From assembly GCA_017472565.1 (NCBI GenBank), contig JAFUPY010000121.1, positions 1-56,159 of the forward strand: 56,159 bases of DNA, read 5' to 3'. The DNA comes from Eubacterium sp. (GTDB taxonomy: Bacteria; Bacillota; Clostridia; Lachnospirales; Lachnospiraceae). Positions 26,916-35,999 of this stretch are shown here, in pieces (the first letter of the stretch is position 1; each line of letters starts with the position of its first letter). The notes beneath the pieces were generated by a model, which searched no databases, was not told where the DNA came from, and saw nothing but the letters and a program-made list of their open reading frames with translations. The translations under genes were made by a program, and so were the position numbers.

Positions 26916-27902
26916 CTACAGCAGATGTGCTCTCAAATATTCGCCGCTCTGTGCGCTCAGATATGCCGGCGCAATATCAAATACCGTTTTACATCCTGTC
27001 TGTCCTTCATTTGCCAGACGATATGCCGCTCTTGCGTAAGCTACGATTACACTGGAGGTAAATTCTGGATTGGAATCCAGCTTTAAGCTGTACTCAATGA
27101 TGTGGTTGTGTTCGTTGTCCCAACCGGTTTTGCCGGATCGGATTACCATTCCACCATGCGGTATACCGCTGTGATTTGCAATCAGTTCTTCTTCTGTGAT
27201 GAAGTTCACGGTTGTATCATAATCAGCAAAGTAGTTTGGCATCGTTTTGATGGTCTCTTCTACCTTCGCTGCATCTGCGCCTTCTTCTAATACAACATAA
27301 CATTCACGCGTATGTTTCTGGCGGGTTGTCAGTTCTGGATTTTCACCGGAGCGAACGGCCGCAACCGCTGCATCTACAGGAACGGTATACTGCTTACCAT
27401 TCTTAACACCTTCCACACGGCGAATTGCATCAGAATGGCCCTGGCTAACGCCCTTGCCCCAGAATGTATAGTCCACACCCTTTGGCAGGATTGCATTGGC
27501 ATACATTCTGTTTAAGGAAAACATTCCCGGATCCCAGCCTACGGAAATAATGCCTACCTTGCCGGCTGCTTTTGCAGATGCATCAACATTAGCAAAATGT
27601 TCTGGAATTCTTGCGTGTGTATCAAAGCTGTCAACCACGTTGAACATCTTTGCATATTCTGGTGTCTGCACTGGAAGATCTGTTGCACTGCCGCCACATA
27701 AGATAAGCACGTCGATCTTATCCTTCCAATCTGCAATATCCGCCACATTCGCTACTGCAGCTTCTTTTGTCAGGATAGAAACGGATGCAGGATCTCTTCT
27801 TGTGAACACTGCTGCCAGTTCCATGTCGTCATTCTGTTTGATGGCACATTCTACGCCACGACCAAGGTTACCATATCCTAAGATACCGATTTTAATACTC
27901 AT
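26916..27902 (-). CDS. ddh: meso-diaminopimelate D-dehydrogenase
   Basis: The 328-residue NADP-dependent enzyme makes meso-diaminopimelate from tetrahydrodipicolinate in one step for lysine and peptidoglycan. It begins with a Rossmann loop (IGILGYGNLGRGVECAI), then FTRRDP, VLILCGGSATDLP, NVVDSFDTHARIPEHF, ISVGWDPGMFSLNR and FWGKGVSQGHSDAIRR, all characteristic of Ddh, and its length is usual. It has its own promoter region and terminator, so it is a single-gene unit lying between the catabolic operons. Confidence 0.96.
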   Translation of the reverse strand: MSIKIGILGYGNLGRGVECAIKQNDDMELAAVFTRRDPASVSILTKEAAVANVADIADWKDKIDVLILCGGSATDLPVQTPEYAKMFNVVDSFDTHARIPEHFANVDASAKAAGKVGIISVGWDPGMFSLNRMYANAILPKGVDYTFWGKGVSQGHSDAIRRVEGVKNGKQYTVPVDAAVAAVRSGENPELTTRQKHTRECYVVLEEGADAAKVEETIKTMPNYFADYDTTVNFITEEELIANHSGIPHGGMVIRSGKTGWDNEHNHIIEYSLKLDSNPEFTSSVIVAYARAAYRLANEGQTGCKTVFDIAPAYLSAQSGEYLRAHLL

Positions 27903-28075
27903 GTTTATTACCTCCGTAATTGTCGAACCATATAAACATATGTGTCAGGCAATCTTTCTGATGCATACAAAAGCAACGACTCTTTTGCACACAATACTCT
28001 CTTAGTGTTTCTTTAAGGCTTTATTGTATCACTGTAGTAAAGAGATTTCCACACTTTTTTATAATTCCCGAAAAA

Positions 28076-28114
28076 AAGAAGTTCCTGCCAGGCAAACAAA
28101 CACATGGCAAGAAC
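28076..28114 (-). terminator. intrinsic terminator of the propeller/MFS/reductase/VOC operon
   Basis: GTTCCTGCCA (28081-28090) pairs with TGGCAAGAAC (28105-28114) with one mismatch. On the minus strand TTCTTTTTTT follows. It lies 21 nt past the last VOC gene. Confidence 0.87.
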
Positions 28115-28134
28115 CCCCTTTTCTTACTTAATAT

Positions 28135-28557
28135 TTATTTTACGTTCCGCATATCTCCCTCGAAAAGTTCAATCAGGTTCCCGGTTGGATCACTGATGAA
28201 TATTCCATAGGTTCCCCACACATCTGCGGTCATTACGATTTCCACACCCAATTCTTCCAACTCCTTTTTACAAAGTTCTCTGTCTGGAACAGAAAGTGCA
28301 AAATGTTTATTCCCATGAACCATCAAATCTGTGTTGGGATATCTACGCGACTCAGGCAATTGCTTTGCTCCCCTTGCCTCAAACAATTCAAGCACCATAC
28401 CTGGGCCTTCCATATGAGCAGTTTTGACATCAATACCCGGGATTTCATCTCTTACCAGTAATTTGAATCCTAAAACTCTTTCATACCATGCAAGAGATTC
28501 TTCCACAGATGCAACACTCACAGCAAAATGGTTGACGCCAATCTTTGTAATACTCAT
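28135..28557 (-). CDS. VOC-superfamily (glyoxalase/bleomycin-resistance fold) protein B
   Basis: The 140-residue protein has the paired beta-alpha-beta-beta-beta modules of the vicinal oxygen chelate fold: INHFAVSVxxxExSLAWYERVLGF-like opening (GVNHFAVSVASVEESLAWYERVLG), MEGPGMVLELFE, HFALSVPDRELCKKELEELG and FISDPTGNLIELFEG. Metal ligands typical of the fold (His near residue 9, Glu near 57, His near 85 and Glu near 134) are present. Such proteins include epimerases, lyases and dioxygenases. It is the last gene of a five-gene operon and lies 21 nt after a second VOC gene of different sequence. Confidence 0.88.
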   Translation of the reverse strand: MSITKIGVNHFAVSVASVEESLAWYERVLGFKLLVRDEIPGIDVKTAHMEGPGMVLELFEARGAKQLPESRRYPNTDLMVHGNKHFALSVPDRELCKKELEELGVEIVMTADVWGTYGIFISDPTGNLIELFEGDMRNVK

Positions 28558-28578
28558 ACTATCACAACCTGCCAGAGA

Positions 28579-29088
28579 CTAAACCATGATACCCATTGTA
28601 TCAAAGAAGTCTTCCATTTCCGGTGGACAGTCATGTAACTGGAAAATAATGCCGCCAGTTTTGCTTGGGTCTAGGAATGTCATACGAACACCATTTTTGT
28701 ACTGAGAATGCCCAACAACACCAATACCTGCTTTTTCCATCTCTGCGATTGTGTAATCATACTGCTCTCTGGTTACAGAATAACCAAAGTGCCAGATGCC
28801 TTCGCCATGGTTAGCAAGATAGTTTTCTACGATTGGGAACTGCCCATCTGTTGGATCAAATAACTCAAGAACCACATTTCCGCATTTCGCAAGAGCAACT
28901 TTGCATCTGTTTTCCATACCGCCCGCATACTCTCTAAATGCAAAATCATGACCACCATCATTTTCGCCCAGAATGTAGCGGCGCCATGGTCCAATACCCA
29001 TTGCTTCAAAATTCTTAATGGTCTCATCAATATCTTTTACTGCCCATCCTAAATGAGCGATGTTGTTAAATGGTAATTTTGGCAACAT
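28579..29088 (-). CDS. VOC-superfamily protein A, methylmalonyl-CoA-epimerase-like
   Basis: The 169-residue VOC-fold protein begins with NNIAHLGWAVKDIDETIKNFEAMGIGPW, resembling the methylmalonyl-CoA epimerase branch, and has VVLELFDPTDG, GIWHFGYSVTREQ and GGIIFQLHDCPPE. The His and Glu positions of the metal site are kept. I chose the ATG at 29088 with GGAGG 9 nt upstream. Equol-forming bacteria use an epimerase of this branch (dihydrodaidzein racemase) beside an ene-reductase, and here too a VOC gene follows an ene-reductase gene. That makes epimerisation of the reductase product a plausible, unproven role. Confidence 0.87.
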   Translation of the reverse strand: MLPKLPFNNIAHLGWAVKDIDETIKNFEAMGIGPWRRYILGENDGGHDFAFREYAGGMENRCKVALAKCGNVVLELFDPTDGQFPIVENYLANHGEGIWHFGYSVTREQYDYTIAEMEKAGIGVVGHSQYKNGVRMTFLDPSKTGGIIFQLHDCPPEMEDFFDTMGIMV

Positions 29089-29137
29089 AATCATTTACCT
29101 CCAAGTCTTATTCATATTTTTACTCTATTTGCTTTCT

Positions 29138-30370
29138 TTACTTAATACCAAGAAACTCCAATGCAGATGGAATCTTCTGTGCATAATACGGCTCTGTTAC
29201 ACAGCCTGTGTAATTTGGTGTGATGAGTAACAAACTGCATTGATCACAACCAGAACACCACTTAATTTCGTCCTCTTTACCTTCTGCCAATTTCTTTGGA
29301 ATGGCTGCATCACGGAAGCTTTGGCGTCCCAGAGCAATCATATCTGTCACACCATCCTGAATCATCTTGTCACCCCAGAACAACAAACTGTTTTTTTCTG
29401 GCAATACAGCATGAAAGTTTGGCTGTTTTCCATTGGCAAAAATAGAATATCCTCCACCAATTACCACTGTTTCCGGTTTCATATTATCGCGACATACCTT
29501 CTGGAAGTACTGTCCAAGATACGCAATATATGGATCCTCTTTTGAAGGTTTCACCAAATTTAACGTATGCATTGGAGCACCGCAGGTAGTTAAAATATAG
29601 GACGCTCCATGTTCCTCAAGGGTCTTAATCAAATCAATGGATTCTGTCAGATCCATAACTGCACTGTCTGGTCCCATGGTACCCTGTCCGCCTGGGAAGC
29701 CTTCATAAAGCGAAATTTTGGAACCGATAATAAAGTCTGGATCATTCACTGCTGCTTTGATTCGTTCCACCAAGTCAATTGCAAACTGCTTTCTGTTTTC
29801 CCAGGAACCACCGTATTTCCATTCATGCTTATTGAATGGACGCAAAATCTGAGAGCCAAGATAACCTGCGCAAAGTTTCAGATCAATCCCATCTGCCCCT
29901 GCATTGTGCGCAATCACTGCGCCTTCCACCAACTGCTGCATAATCTCTTCTACTTTTTCTTCATCGATGAATTCCGCATGCTCATAGCCTGGCAATGGTT
30001 CTTTTGTTACACGAAGTGCCTTTGAAAAATGAGGGTTACCCAGTTCACCTGCATGTGTCAACTGGAACACAAACACATTATCGCTATTGATGGCTTTCAA
30101 ATGTTTCACAAATTTTGTTAAGGCCTCTTCATTCTCTTTCATGATGCATAACTGATTGTTGCTGGAAACGCATTCTGTCTGGCAGGTAATCGCCTCCAAA
30201 TCAATGAATGCAGATCCGCCTTCAAAAAACTTTTCATATCTTTTATATGTAAGTTCTGAAGGATTGCCGTGTTCATCAGCATCTGTCCCTTCCATTGCAT
30301 TGACTGCAAATCGGTTCGGCACTACTTTATTTCCAATTTTTATAGGTTTTAGCAATGTACTGTTACACAT
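29138..30370 (-). CDS. Old Yellow Enzyme-type flavin/iron-sulfur ene-reductase, barrel-only form
   Basis: The 410-residue protein is the TIM-barrel part of the NADH:flavin oxidoreductase/2,4-dienoyl-CoA reductase family. It has KIGNKVVPNRFAVNAMEG, FVFQLTHAGELGNP, GADGIDLKLCAGYLGSQILRPFNKHEWKYGGSWENRKQF, ALGRQSFRD, and the C-terminal cluster motif C-x2-C-x2-C-x10-11-C (WCSGCDQCSLL...GC). The FAD/NADH-binding half that makes dienoyl-CoA or daidzein reductases about 640-680 residues is absent, so electrons must come from another protein. GGGAGG precedes the ATG at 30370. It probably reduces an activated C=C bond of an imported compound. Confidence 0.9.
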   Translation of the reverse strand: MCNSTLLKPIKIGNKVVPNRFAVNAMEGTDADEHGNPSELTYKRYEKFFEGGSAFIDLEAITCQTECVSSNNQLCIMKENEEALTKFVKHLKAINSDNVFVFQLTHAGELGNPHFSKALRVTKEPLPGYEHAEFIDEEKVEEIMQQLVEGAVIAHNAGADGIDLKLCAGYLGSQILRPFNKHEWKYGGSWENRKQFAIDLVERIKAAVNDPDFIIGSKISLYEGFPGGQGTMGPDSAVMDLTESIDLIKTLEEHGASYILTTCGAPMHTLNLVKPSKEDPYIAYLGQYFQKVCRDNMKPETVVIGGGYSIFANGKQPNFHAVLPEKNSLLFWGDKMIQDGVTDMIALGRQSFRDAAIPKKLAEGKEDEIKWCSGCDQCSLLLITPNYTGCVTEPYYAQKIPSALEFLGIK

Positions 30371-30394
30371 ATATGTACCTCCCAAAACGTATTT

Positions 30395-31645
30395 TTAGCC
30401 TTCTCTACCAATCATTTTATCTTTTGTTACAAGCATTAAGATGAAGGAAAGAACACCACATCCGATCAGAATGTAATACGCACCTGTAATGCTTCCAAAT
30501 ACATTCAGACCAAATGCTACCACTGCAAATGCTGATACTCGTAAAACGTTCGTAATGGTCTGAACAACTTTGGACGCAGCAGCATAATCCCAACGTCCCC
30601 AGATGGTACCAATCATAGATGGTCCAAGGTTACCAATACCACCAACAGAAGAACCTACCATAGCGATACCGATCCATGTAGCGACAGGACTATGAATGCC
30701 AAATGTTATGATTACAACGGCCACCGTATACCAAACAATGAAAATCAGAGAGGTTTTCTTTGTGCCGATTTTCGTATCAAGAATACCCCAGATAAAACTG
30801 CCAACAATACCGATTGCAGACGCAACAGAAAGCTGCATCATTGCTGCTTCCAATGTTGTTCCAAGCTGCATCATTCGTGGAATCCACTGGCCAAGAACAC
30901 CGATTGTAATCATGAAAACAAGACCATAGCTGATTGCCTGGGTCCAGACAACAGGCGTCCTCAACAGACGAGACACTGTCCAAGGACTCTGATATTCTTC
31001 CATTTCTGTTCTGTTCTTTTCGATTTCTTCAATTCCTGCATCAATACCGTCTGGAGCAAGCCCAATCTCTTCTGGTGTATCCTTAACCCAAAAGATAGAT
31101 ACTATACCCAAAACGATACAGGCAATACCAAAGCATGTCAACGTATTTGCTATACCAATTTTACCCATCAGCCCATTAAAAATTGGAGGTGTAAGACAGG
31201 TACTTAAGCACATGCCTGCGGAAGAAATACCAAGAACAAATCCTTTCTTTCTTGGGAACCAGTAATCTGTTAAGGAACCTGTTAATACAGAACCAAACTG
31301 GAATGCAAAGAAGAATACAAAGCAGCAAAGCACAAGATAAACCGCAAAGCTTGGTGATCTGCCAAAGAATAGTGTAAAGATACCTGCGCCTAATAATGAT
31401 AAAACGATAGAAAAACGATTCCCTTTTTTCTGAATCAGCATAGATGCAACGAAAGTACCGATTACACCAGCATAACCTGCGATTGTTGCAACATTAATTG
31501 TTGCAGCATAATCCCAGCCGTACATTTCTACCAGTACTGCTGGCATAATATTGAAAATGTCATTTGTTAAAGCAGCAAAGAAGAAGAACATCAATGCCAC
31601 CTGGATCTGTAAAATCCATCCGTAAGCAAAGCTTTTTTTCGTCAT
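30395..31645 (-). CDS. major facilitator superfamily transporter (OFA-like)
   Basis: The 416-residue protein has 12 predicted membrane segments in two six-helix halves with a hydrophilic central loop (about residues 190-215, rich in Glu). The G-x-x-x-D/R-K/R signature appears as DYWFPRKKGFVLGIS between helices 4 and 5, as in the oxalate/formate antiporter group. The ATG at 31645 has AAAGGAG upstream. It lies 22 nt after the propeller gene and 24 nt before the ene-reductase gene, so it probably carries the substrate or product of that enzyme. Confidence 0.9.
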   Translation of the reverse strand: MTKKSFAYGWILQIQVALMFFFFAALTNDIFNIMPAVLVEMYGWDYAATINVATIAGYAGVIGTFVASMLIQKKGNRFSIVLSLLGAGIFTLFFGRSPSFAVYLVLCCFVFFFAFQFGSVLTGSLTDYWFPRKKGFVLGISSAGMCLSTCLTPPIFNGLMGKIGIANTLTCFGIACIVLGIVSIFWVKDTPEEIGLAPDGIDAGIEEIEKNRTEMEEYQSPWTVSRLLRTPVVWTQAISYGLVFMITIGVLGQWIPRMMQLGTTLEAAMMQLSVASAIGIVGSFIWGILDTKIGTKKTSLIFIVWYTVAVVIITFGIHSPVATWIGIAMVGSSVGGIGNLGPSMIGTIWGRWDYAAASKVVQTITNVLRVSAFAVVAFGLNVFGSITGAYYILIGCGVLSFILMLVTKDKMIGREG

Positions 31646-31667
31646 AACTTGATCTCCTTTCAAGTAA

Positions 31668-32990
31668 TTATTTTGTGCATCTCAATACATAGATGCCATC
31701 ATGGAACGTATCAATAAAGATATTTCCTCTGTTATCTACGATTACGTCCTCTGTTGTAGCCAGATTCGGACCTTCATAGGTATTTTCAAAACACCATTTT
31801 TCCGGTTTTGGAGGAATGTAATATGCGATTTCCTTTGGCACATATGGATCTTCAATATCATAGATACGAAGTCCGGCGTGGAAATAACAACAATATAACC
31901 TGTCATTTCTGTCTTCCAATGCTGGATGATCATGTGGCTCATGAATATTATGAGGGCCAAATGGTCCCTCTACCCCCAATCCACACTCATTGAAGTTCTT
32001 ATAAGGAAAATCCTCTGGTACTTCTGGATATGGGAAGATAGAAATTAATGTTGGATCGCTGACATCTCTGCAGTCAACCATGCCCAACACATTCAATGGC
32101 TGCGCTTTTCCACCTATCATCTCTTTAGAGAGACACGGGAAACGTTCGCCCTCGTTGGTGAAGATCGCATATGGTCGTTTTGACAACGGCCAAACCGTAT
32201 GACATCTTGCACCAGAACACTTTCCACCCAGCAGTGGAAATGTTTTTAACTGTCCCACAATCTGTGGCAAATGAATATCTGAAATATCCAAAATTACCAT
32301 GCCTGCACCATTGTAACCACAATAAACATGATTCCCTTTTACATATGGTGGACCATGTAACCCGGCATAGTCCATTGGAAACTTGGTATTTACCTTATCC
32401 TTCGGTAAAATCCCCTTTTCCCACTGTTCAGGCATCCACCATCTTCCCACTTCAACAGGATTTGTCGGATCTTCAATATCAAGGATTCGATAAATCATGT
32501 TGGAGAAACCATCACATGTAGCCGCAAGATGTACATATCTTCCTCCGTTATAGAAAAATCTGTGTACACCAAGACAAATATTGTCACAAGGTTGTGCTTC
32601 TCCTGCTAGCCATGTGGAAAGTAACTTTGGATTTTCCGGATCTGTTTTTACATCATAAATCTGCAGGCCTGGGATATAAGGATCATCCCAGCCAATATTG
32701 TGTAAAAACTGGATACCTGTTCCTAATGCACAGATCATAAGTCCATCTGCTACCTGAATTTTGTTCACCAACTGCCCCGACATATTCGGTCCTTCTAAAT
32801 AGCGAACAAAACGCATGTTGGCAGGATCTGTAACATCAAGAATTGACACCCCCGGATGTCTGAAATGGGATACATAAAGATAATATTTTCCGTTCACTTC
32901 CTGCATCGCCATCTGAAATCCTGGTCTGTCGTTCAGATCGTGATAACCTATAAGCTCAACGTTCTTGCTATAAGATTTATTCACTTCCAT
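31668..32990 (-). CDS. LVIVD-type beta-propeller protein of unknown function
   Basis: The 440-residue protein contains repeated blade motifs of the LVIVD kind: YLYVSHFRHPGVSILDVTDP, GLQIYDVKTDPENPKLLST, IYRILDIEDPTNPVEVG, AGMVILDISDIHLPQIVG, LRIYDIEDPYVPKEIA. This predicts a beta-propeller of about seven blades. There is no signal peptide, so it is cytoplasmic. Several His and Cys residues (GARCHTVWP, GPHNIHEPHDHPA) could bind a metal. TAGGAGGTGAGG precedes the ATG at 32990. It is the first gene of the operon, which suggests that it is an enzyme or binding protein central to the pathway. I cannot assign a reaction. Confidence 0.85.
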   Translation of the reverse strand: MEVNKSYSKNVELIGYHDLNDRPGFQMAMQEVNGKYYLYVSHFRHPGVSILDVTDPANMRFVRYLEGPNMSGQLVNKIQVADGLMICALGTGIQFLHNIGWDDPYIPGLQIYDVKTDPENPKLLSTWLAGEAQPCDNICLGVHRFFYNGGRYVHLAATCDGFSNMIYRILDIEDPTNPVEVGRWWMPEQWEKGILPKDKVNTKFPMDYAGLHGPPYVKGNHVYCGYNGAGMVILDISDIHLPQIVGQLKTFPLLGGKCSGARCHTVWPLSKRPYAIFTNEGERFPCLSKEMIGGKAQPLNVLGMVDCRDVSDPTLISIFPYPEVPEDFPYKNFNECGLGVEGPFGPHNIHEPHDHPALEDRNDRLYCCYFHAGLRIYDIEDPYVPKEIAYYIPPKPEKWCFENTYEGPNLATTEDVIVDNRGNIFIDTFHDGIYVLRCTK

Positions 32991-33082
32991 TACCTCACCT
33001 CCTATGTTTTTAGTGTTTTTGCACAATATAATTGTAGTATGAGCGTCTATTTTTCGTCCAATCGTTATATGTTCAAGTTGTC

Positions 33083-33098
33083 ATAGCCAAATGGCTAT
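33083..33098. promoter_or_regulatory. perfect palindrome in the lysR/propeller-operon intergenic region
   Basis: ATAGCCAAATGGCTAT is a perfect 16-bp dyad of the ATAG-N8-CTAT LysR type. It lies 57 nt before the lysR start and about 92 nt before the start of the divergent operon, as expected for a LysR box that controls both directions. Confidence 0.75.
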
Positions 33099-33154
33099 AT
33101 GTGTGTTATAGTTAAACAGCAATAATCATTCTCCATAAAAACGAGGTATGTTTT

Positions 33155-34030
33155 ATGAATACACTTCAAATTCACTACTTTTTATCCATAGCAGAACATC
33201 AATCTTTCTCAAAAGCTTCTGCGGTAAATTATGTTTCACAGCCAACATTAAGCAAACATATCAAAAATTTAGAAAATGAACTTCAAATAAAACTTTTTGA
33301 TCGCACAAAAAATCCCATAGAGCTTACACCTATGGGAATGGTTTACCATAAATTATTTACGGATTTTATGGCTGATTTGTCACGCATAAAGAATTCTATT
33401 AAAAAGCAGAATGAAGCTTATGAAGGAACACTCAAGGTGGGTATCCTGACCGGATTCAATCTGCCCGATTTTATCATGGAAAAATTCACAGCATTTCAGG
33501 AAACTTTCCCAAAAACAGAGTTGGCATTTGAAAATCATAATGTAAAGGACATGGTAACGAAACTGAAAAATGGCAATCTTGACACCTGCTTAATCCTTGC
33601 CGATTTTGTTTCACAACAGAATAATGTTAAATACGAGGTTCTTTCTGAAATACCAAAATACTTGGTATATTCAGAAAAAATATTAAAGAAAACAGATCCG
33701 TCTCCTATCTGTGTTTCGGACTTTAGAAACGAAATATTTTTCTGCCTTGGGGAAGAACATTCAGATCCAACCAGAAGACTTATTTTAGAGTATTGTAAAT
33801 ACTATGACTTATATCCAACCATTAAATCGATTCCAAACATGGAATCCGTTATGTCCAACGTGTCCTTTGGAAAAGGCGTTACCATTCTGGATGGATTAAC
33901 ACAATTTAACGAGGCACCTCATATTCGAAAGCTGGAAATTCAACCATGTCACAAGTTATGCCTTGCATGGTTATCCGAAAACGGTAATCCTCTGATTGAA
34001 TTGCTCAAAGATCAATTCATTGAAGCATAA
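33155..34030 (+). CDS. LysR-family transcriptional regulator B
   Basis: The 291-residue protein has an N-terminal winged helix-turn-helix (TLQIHYFLSIAEHQSFSKAS, QPTLSKHIKNLENELQ, LFDRTK) and an effector-binding domain (VGILTGFNLPDFIMEKF, NLDTCLILADFVS, FGKGVTILDG). It is divergent from the propeller/MFS/ene-reductase operon with the dyad at 33083-33098 between. It is therefore the expected activator of that operon. Its effector is probably the imported compound or an intermediate. Confidence 0.93.
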   Translation: MNTLQIHYFLSIAEHQSFSKASAVNYVSQPTLSKHIKNLENELQIKLFDRTKNPIELTPMGMVYHKLFTDFMADLSRIKNSIKKQNEAYEGTLKVGILTGFNLPDFIMEKFTAFQETFPKTELAFENHNVKDMVTKLKNGNLDTCLILADFVSQQNNVKYEVLSEIPKYLVYSEKILKKTDPSPICVSDFRNEIFFCLGEEHSDPTRRLILEYCKYYDLYPTIKSIPNMESVMSNVSFGKGVTILDGLTQFNEAPHIRKLEIQPCHKLCLAWLSENGNPLIELLKDQFIEA

Positions 34031-34132
34031 TTTAAAAAATCCCCTGCCCTGCTTGCTCACAACTCAAACAAGACAACAGAGTAGAGGATTTTTTCTGTCA
34101 CAATATATTTTCGTAGATCATCGTCTTTCTGC

Positions 34133-34699
34133 TTATTTAATATATTTCAATATTTTTGCAGGAACACCTCCTACGATTGCGTTTGAAGGAACATCCTCCG
34201 TCACCACAGCTCCTGCGGCAACAATCGCATTTTCTCCAATCGTTACGCCTGGACACACCACAACGCTTGCACCTAGCCATGCATTTTTCTTCACTGTAAT
34301 CGGTGCCGGGTATGTAGTAGCACGATCTTCTGGCTGAATCCCATGATTCATAGTTGCCAGCACACAATGTGGCCCAATATGCACCTCATCTTCTATTACA
34401 ATTCCGCCTTGATCCTGAAAATAGCAAACGCTATTAATAAACACATTCTTTCCGAACGTAATATTTTTCCCGAAATCCGCATAAAACGGCGGGAACAAAC
34501 GAACAGAAGCATCCACCTCTTTACCCGTCAAGCTAGACAACAGTCTCTGCACTTCCTCTGGCGTATGATAACATCCATTCAATTCAAATGTAATTTTCAT
34601 AGCTTCATTGCTATATTTAACCATGCACGCATGTTCTTCACTGCCTCCTTTTACTGGATTTCGTTCCATAACATACTGCTTAAACTCCATTAATTCCAT
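34133..34699 (-). CDS. sugar/galactoside O-acetyltransferase-like, left-handed beta-helix
   Basis: The 188-residue protein has the Maa/LacA layout: an N-terminal helical cap (LLSSLTGKEVDASVRLFPPFYADFGKNITFG) and hexapeptide repeats ending in AWLGASVVVCPGVTIGENAIVAAGAVVTEDVPSNAIVGGVPAK. Catalytic His is in ATMNHGI. It transfers acetyl from acetyl-CoA to a sugar or similar hydroxyl. I chose the ATG at 34699, with AAGGAGAGG 10 nt upstream; a longer frame to 34750 is open. It is convergent with lysR B. A few weakly paired T-rich bases lie between them. Confidence 0.9.
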   Translation of the reverse strand: MELMEFKQYVMERNPVKGGSEEHACMVKYSNEAMKITFELNGCYHTPEEVQRLLSSLTGKEVDASVRLFPPFYADFGKNITFGKNVFINSVCYFQDQGGIVIEDEVHIGPHCVLATMNHGIQPEDRATTYPAPITVKKNAWLGASVVVCPGVTIGENAIVAAGAVVTEDVPSNAIVGGVPAKILKYIK

Positions 34700-34964
34700 T
34701 GTGGTCGCCTCTCCTTTTCTCATCACTACTTGATATCTCATTGTAGCCATATCGTAACGAGATTTCCATAAAAACTTTATAAATTATTTATTTGACCAAT
34801 AGAAAGCCATGCATTATCATAAATGCGAAGCATAGATTTCTATTTTCTTAGGCAAATATGCCGTTTTTATTTCTAATGTGCAGCCCCGCACTTCCAAAGA
34901 ATTCAAATGCTTTAATACCTTTTCACAATTATTTTAATATGTTACTATGAAAGGAGACTTTTAA

Positions 34965-35861
34965 TTGAAGAAGCAAAAAAAGAATATGGTACCCTTACAG
35001 GATTTGAACCTTACGAGCCGTTTCCTGTACGATGAGGTAATGGAAAGCAGTGAAATTCATCGAGAAGCACTTTCTATTATTTTTGGAAGAGAAATTCCTT
35101 TTTTTAATCAGACAGAATCTGAAAAGGAACTGCGGATTTCCCCGACAATCCGTTCTATCCGTATGGATGTAATTTCTATTGACGAAGAGGACATTGTATA
35201 CAATTCGGAAATGAATGCGGAGCGAAAGACAGATTTGGCAAAGAGAAGCCGATATTACCAGGCATTATTAGATACGAATCTATTAGAACCTGGCATTCCA
35301 AATTACAACTTGTTAAATCAGTCATATATCATTTTGATTACATGTTTTGATTTGTTTGGGTTAGGAAAATATCAGTATACATTTGAACCGATTTGCAAAG
35401 AAACACCAGATTTAAAATTAGAGGACGGTGCAACAAGAATCTTCTTAAATACCCGCGGGAAAAATGATGACGAGGTATCAAAAGAATTGGTGGATTTTCT
35501 CCACTATTTGGAGGATACTACAGACGAACGGGCAGCCGCATCGGGAAGCGAACGTATTCAAAAAATCCATGAACGTGTGCGTAAGGTGAAACTCAGCGAA
35601 GAGATTGGAGTGAAATATATGCAGGCATGGGAAGAAAAATATTACGAAAGACAAGATGGAAGAGAAGAAGGCAAGTATCTAACTTTGATAGCAATGATAC
35701 AGAAGAAAATTCAAAAGGGAAAATCTTTAGAACACATAGCAGATGAGTTAGAAGAAAACATATCCGTCATAGAACCTCTTTATGGTCTGATTTTAGCTAA
35801 TCCAGATGCAGATGAAGAGGATATTTTAGACTTATTTGCCGACGAAGAAGATGACTATTAA
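34965..35861 (+). CDS. Rpn-family PD-(D/E)XK nuclease / transposase-like protein, intact copy
   Basis: The 298-residue protein belongs to the family of recombination-promoting nucleases and PD-(D/E)XK transposase-like proteins common in Lachnospiraceae. It has LTSRFLYDEVMESSEIHREAL, IRMDVISIDEEDIVYNSEMN (probable catalytic Asp and Glu), RSRYYQALLDTN, YIILITCFDLFG and IFLNTRGKNDDEVSKELVDFLHYLEDTT, plus an acidic tail. Translation most likely starts at TTG (34965) after AAAGGAGA; the closest ATG (34948) opens only a very short frame. A second, deleted copy lies 2.5 kb away in opposite orientation with over 90 percent visible identity. Confidence 0.88.
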   Translation: MKKQKKNMVPLQDLNLTSRFLYDEVMESSEIHREALSIIFGREIPFFNQTESEKELRISPTIRSIRMDVISIDEEDIVYNSEMNAERKTDLAKRSRYYQALLDTNLLEPGIPNYNLLNQSYIILITCFDLFGLGKYQYTFEPICKETPDLKLEDGATRIFLNTRGKNDDEVSKELVDFLHYLEDTTDERAAASGSERIQKIHERVRKVKLSEEIGVKYMQAWEEKYYERQDGREEGKYLTLIAMIQKKIQKGKSLEHIADELEENISVIEPLYGLILANPDADEEDILDLFADEEDDY

Positions 35862-35928
35862 TCTATCGTTTTCGAAAGAAATAATTAGTGTTTCTATACT
35901 CCGTATGATTATAAAATAGCGTTAAAAG

Positions 35929-35976
35929 ACAGCAGATGAATCTGTGTATTATCACAGATTCATCTGCTGTTTTTTA
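35929..35976. terminator. bidirectional terminator between the nuclease and ABC genes
   Basis: ACAGCAGATGAATCTGTG (35929-35946) and CACAGATTCATCTGCTGT (35953-35970) form a perfect 18-bp stem with a 6-nt loop and TTTTTT following. The opposite flank has AAAA, giving a T run for the minus strand as well. The two genes are convergent. Confidence 0.9.
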
Positions 35977-35999
35977 TACTCTTAACTTGAAGATAGTCC

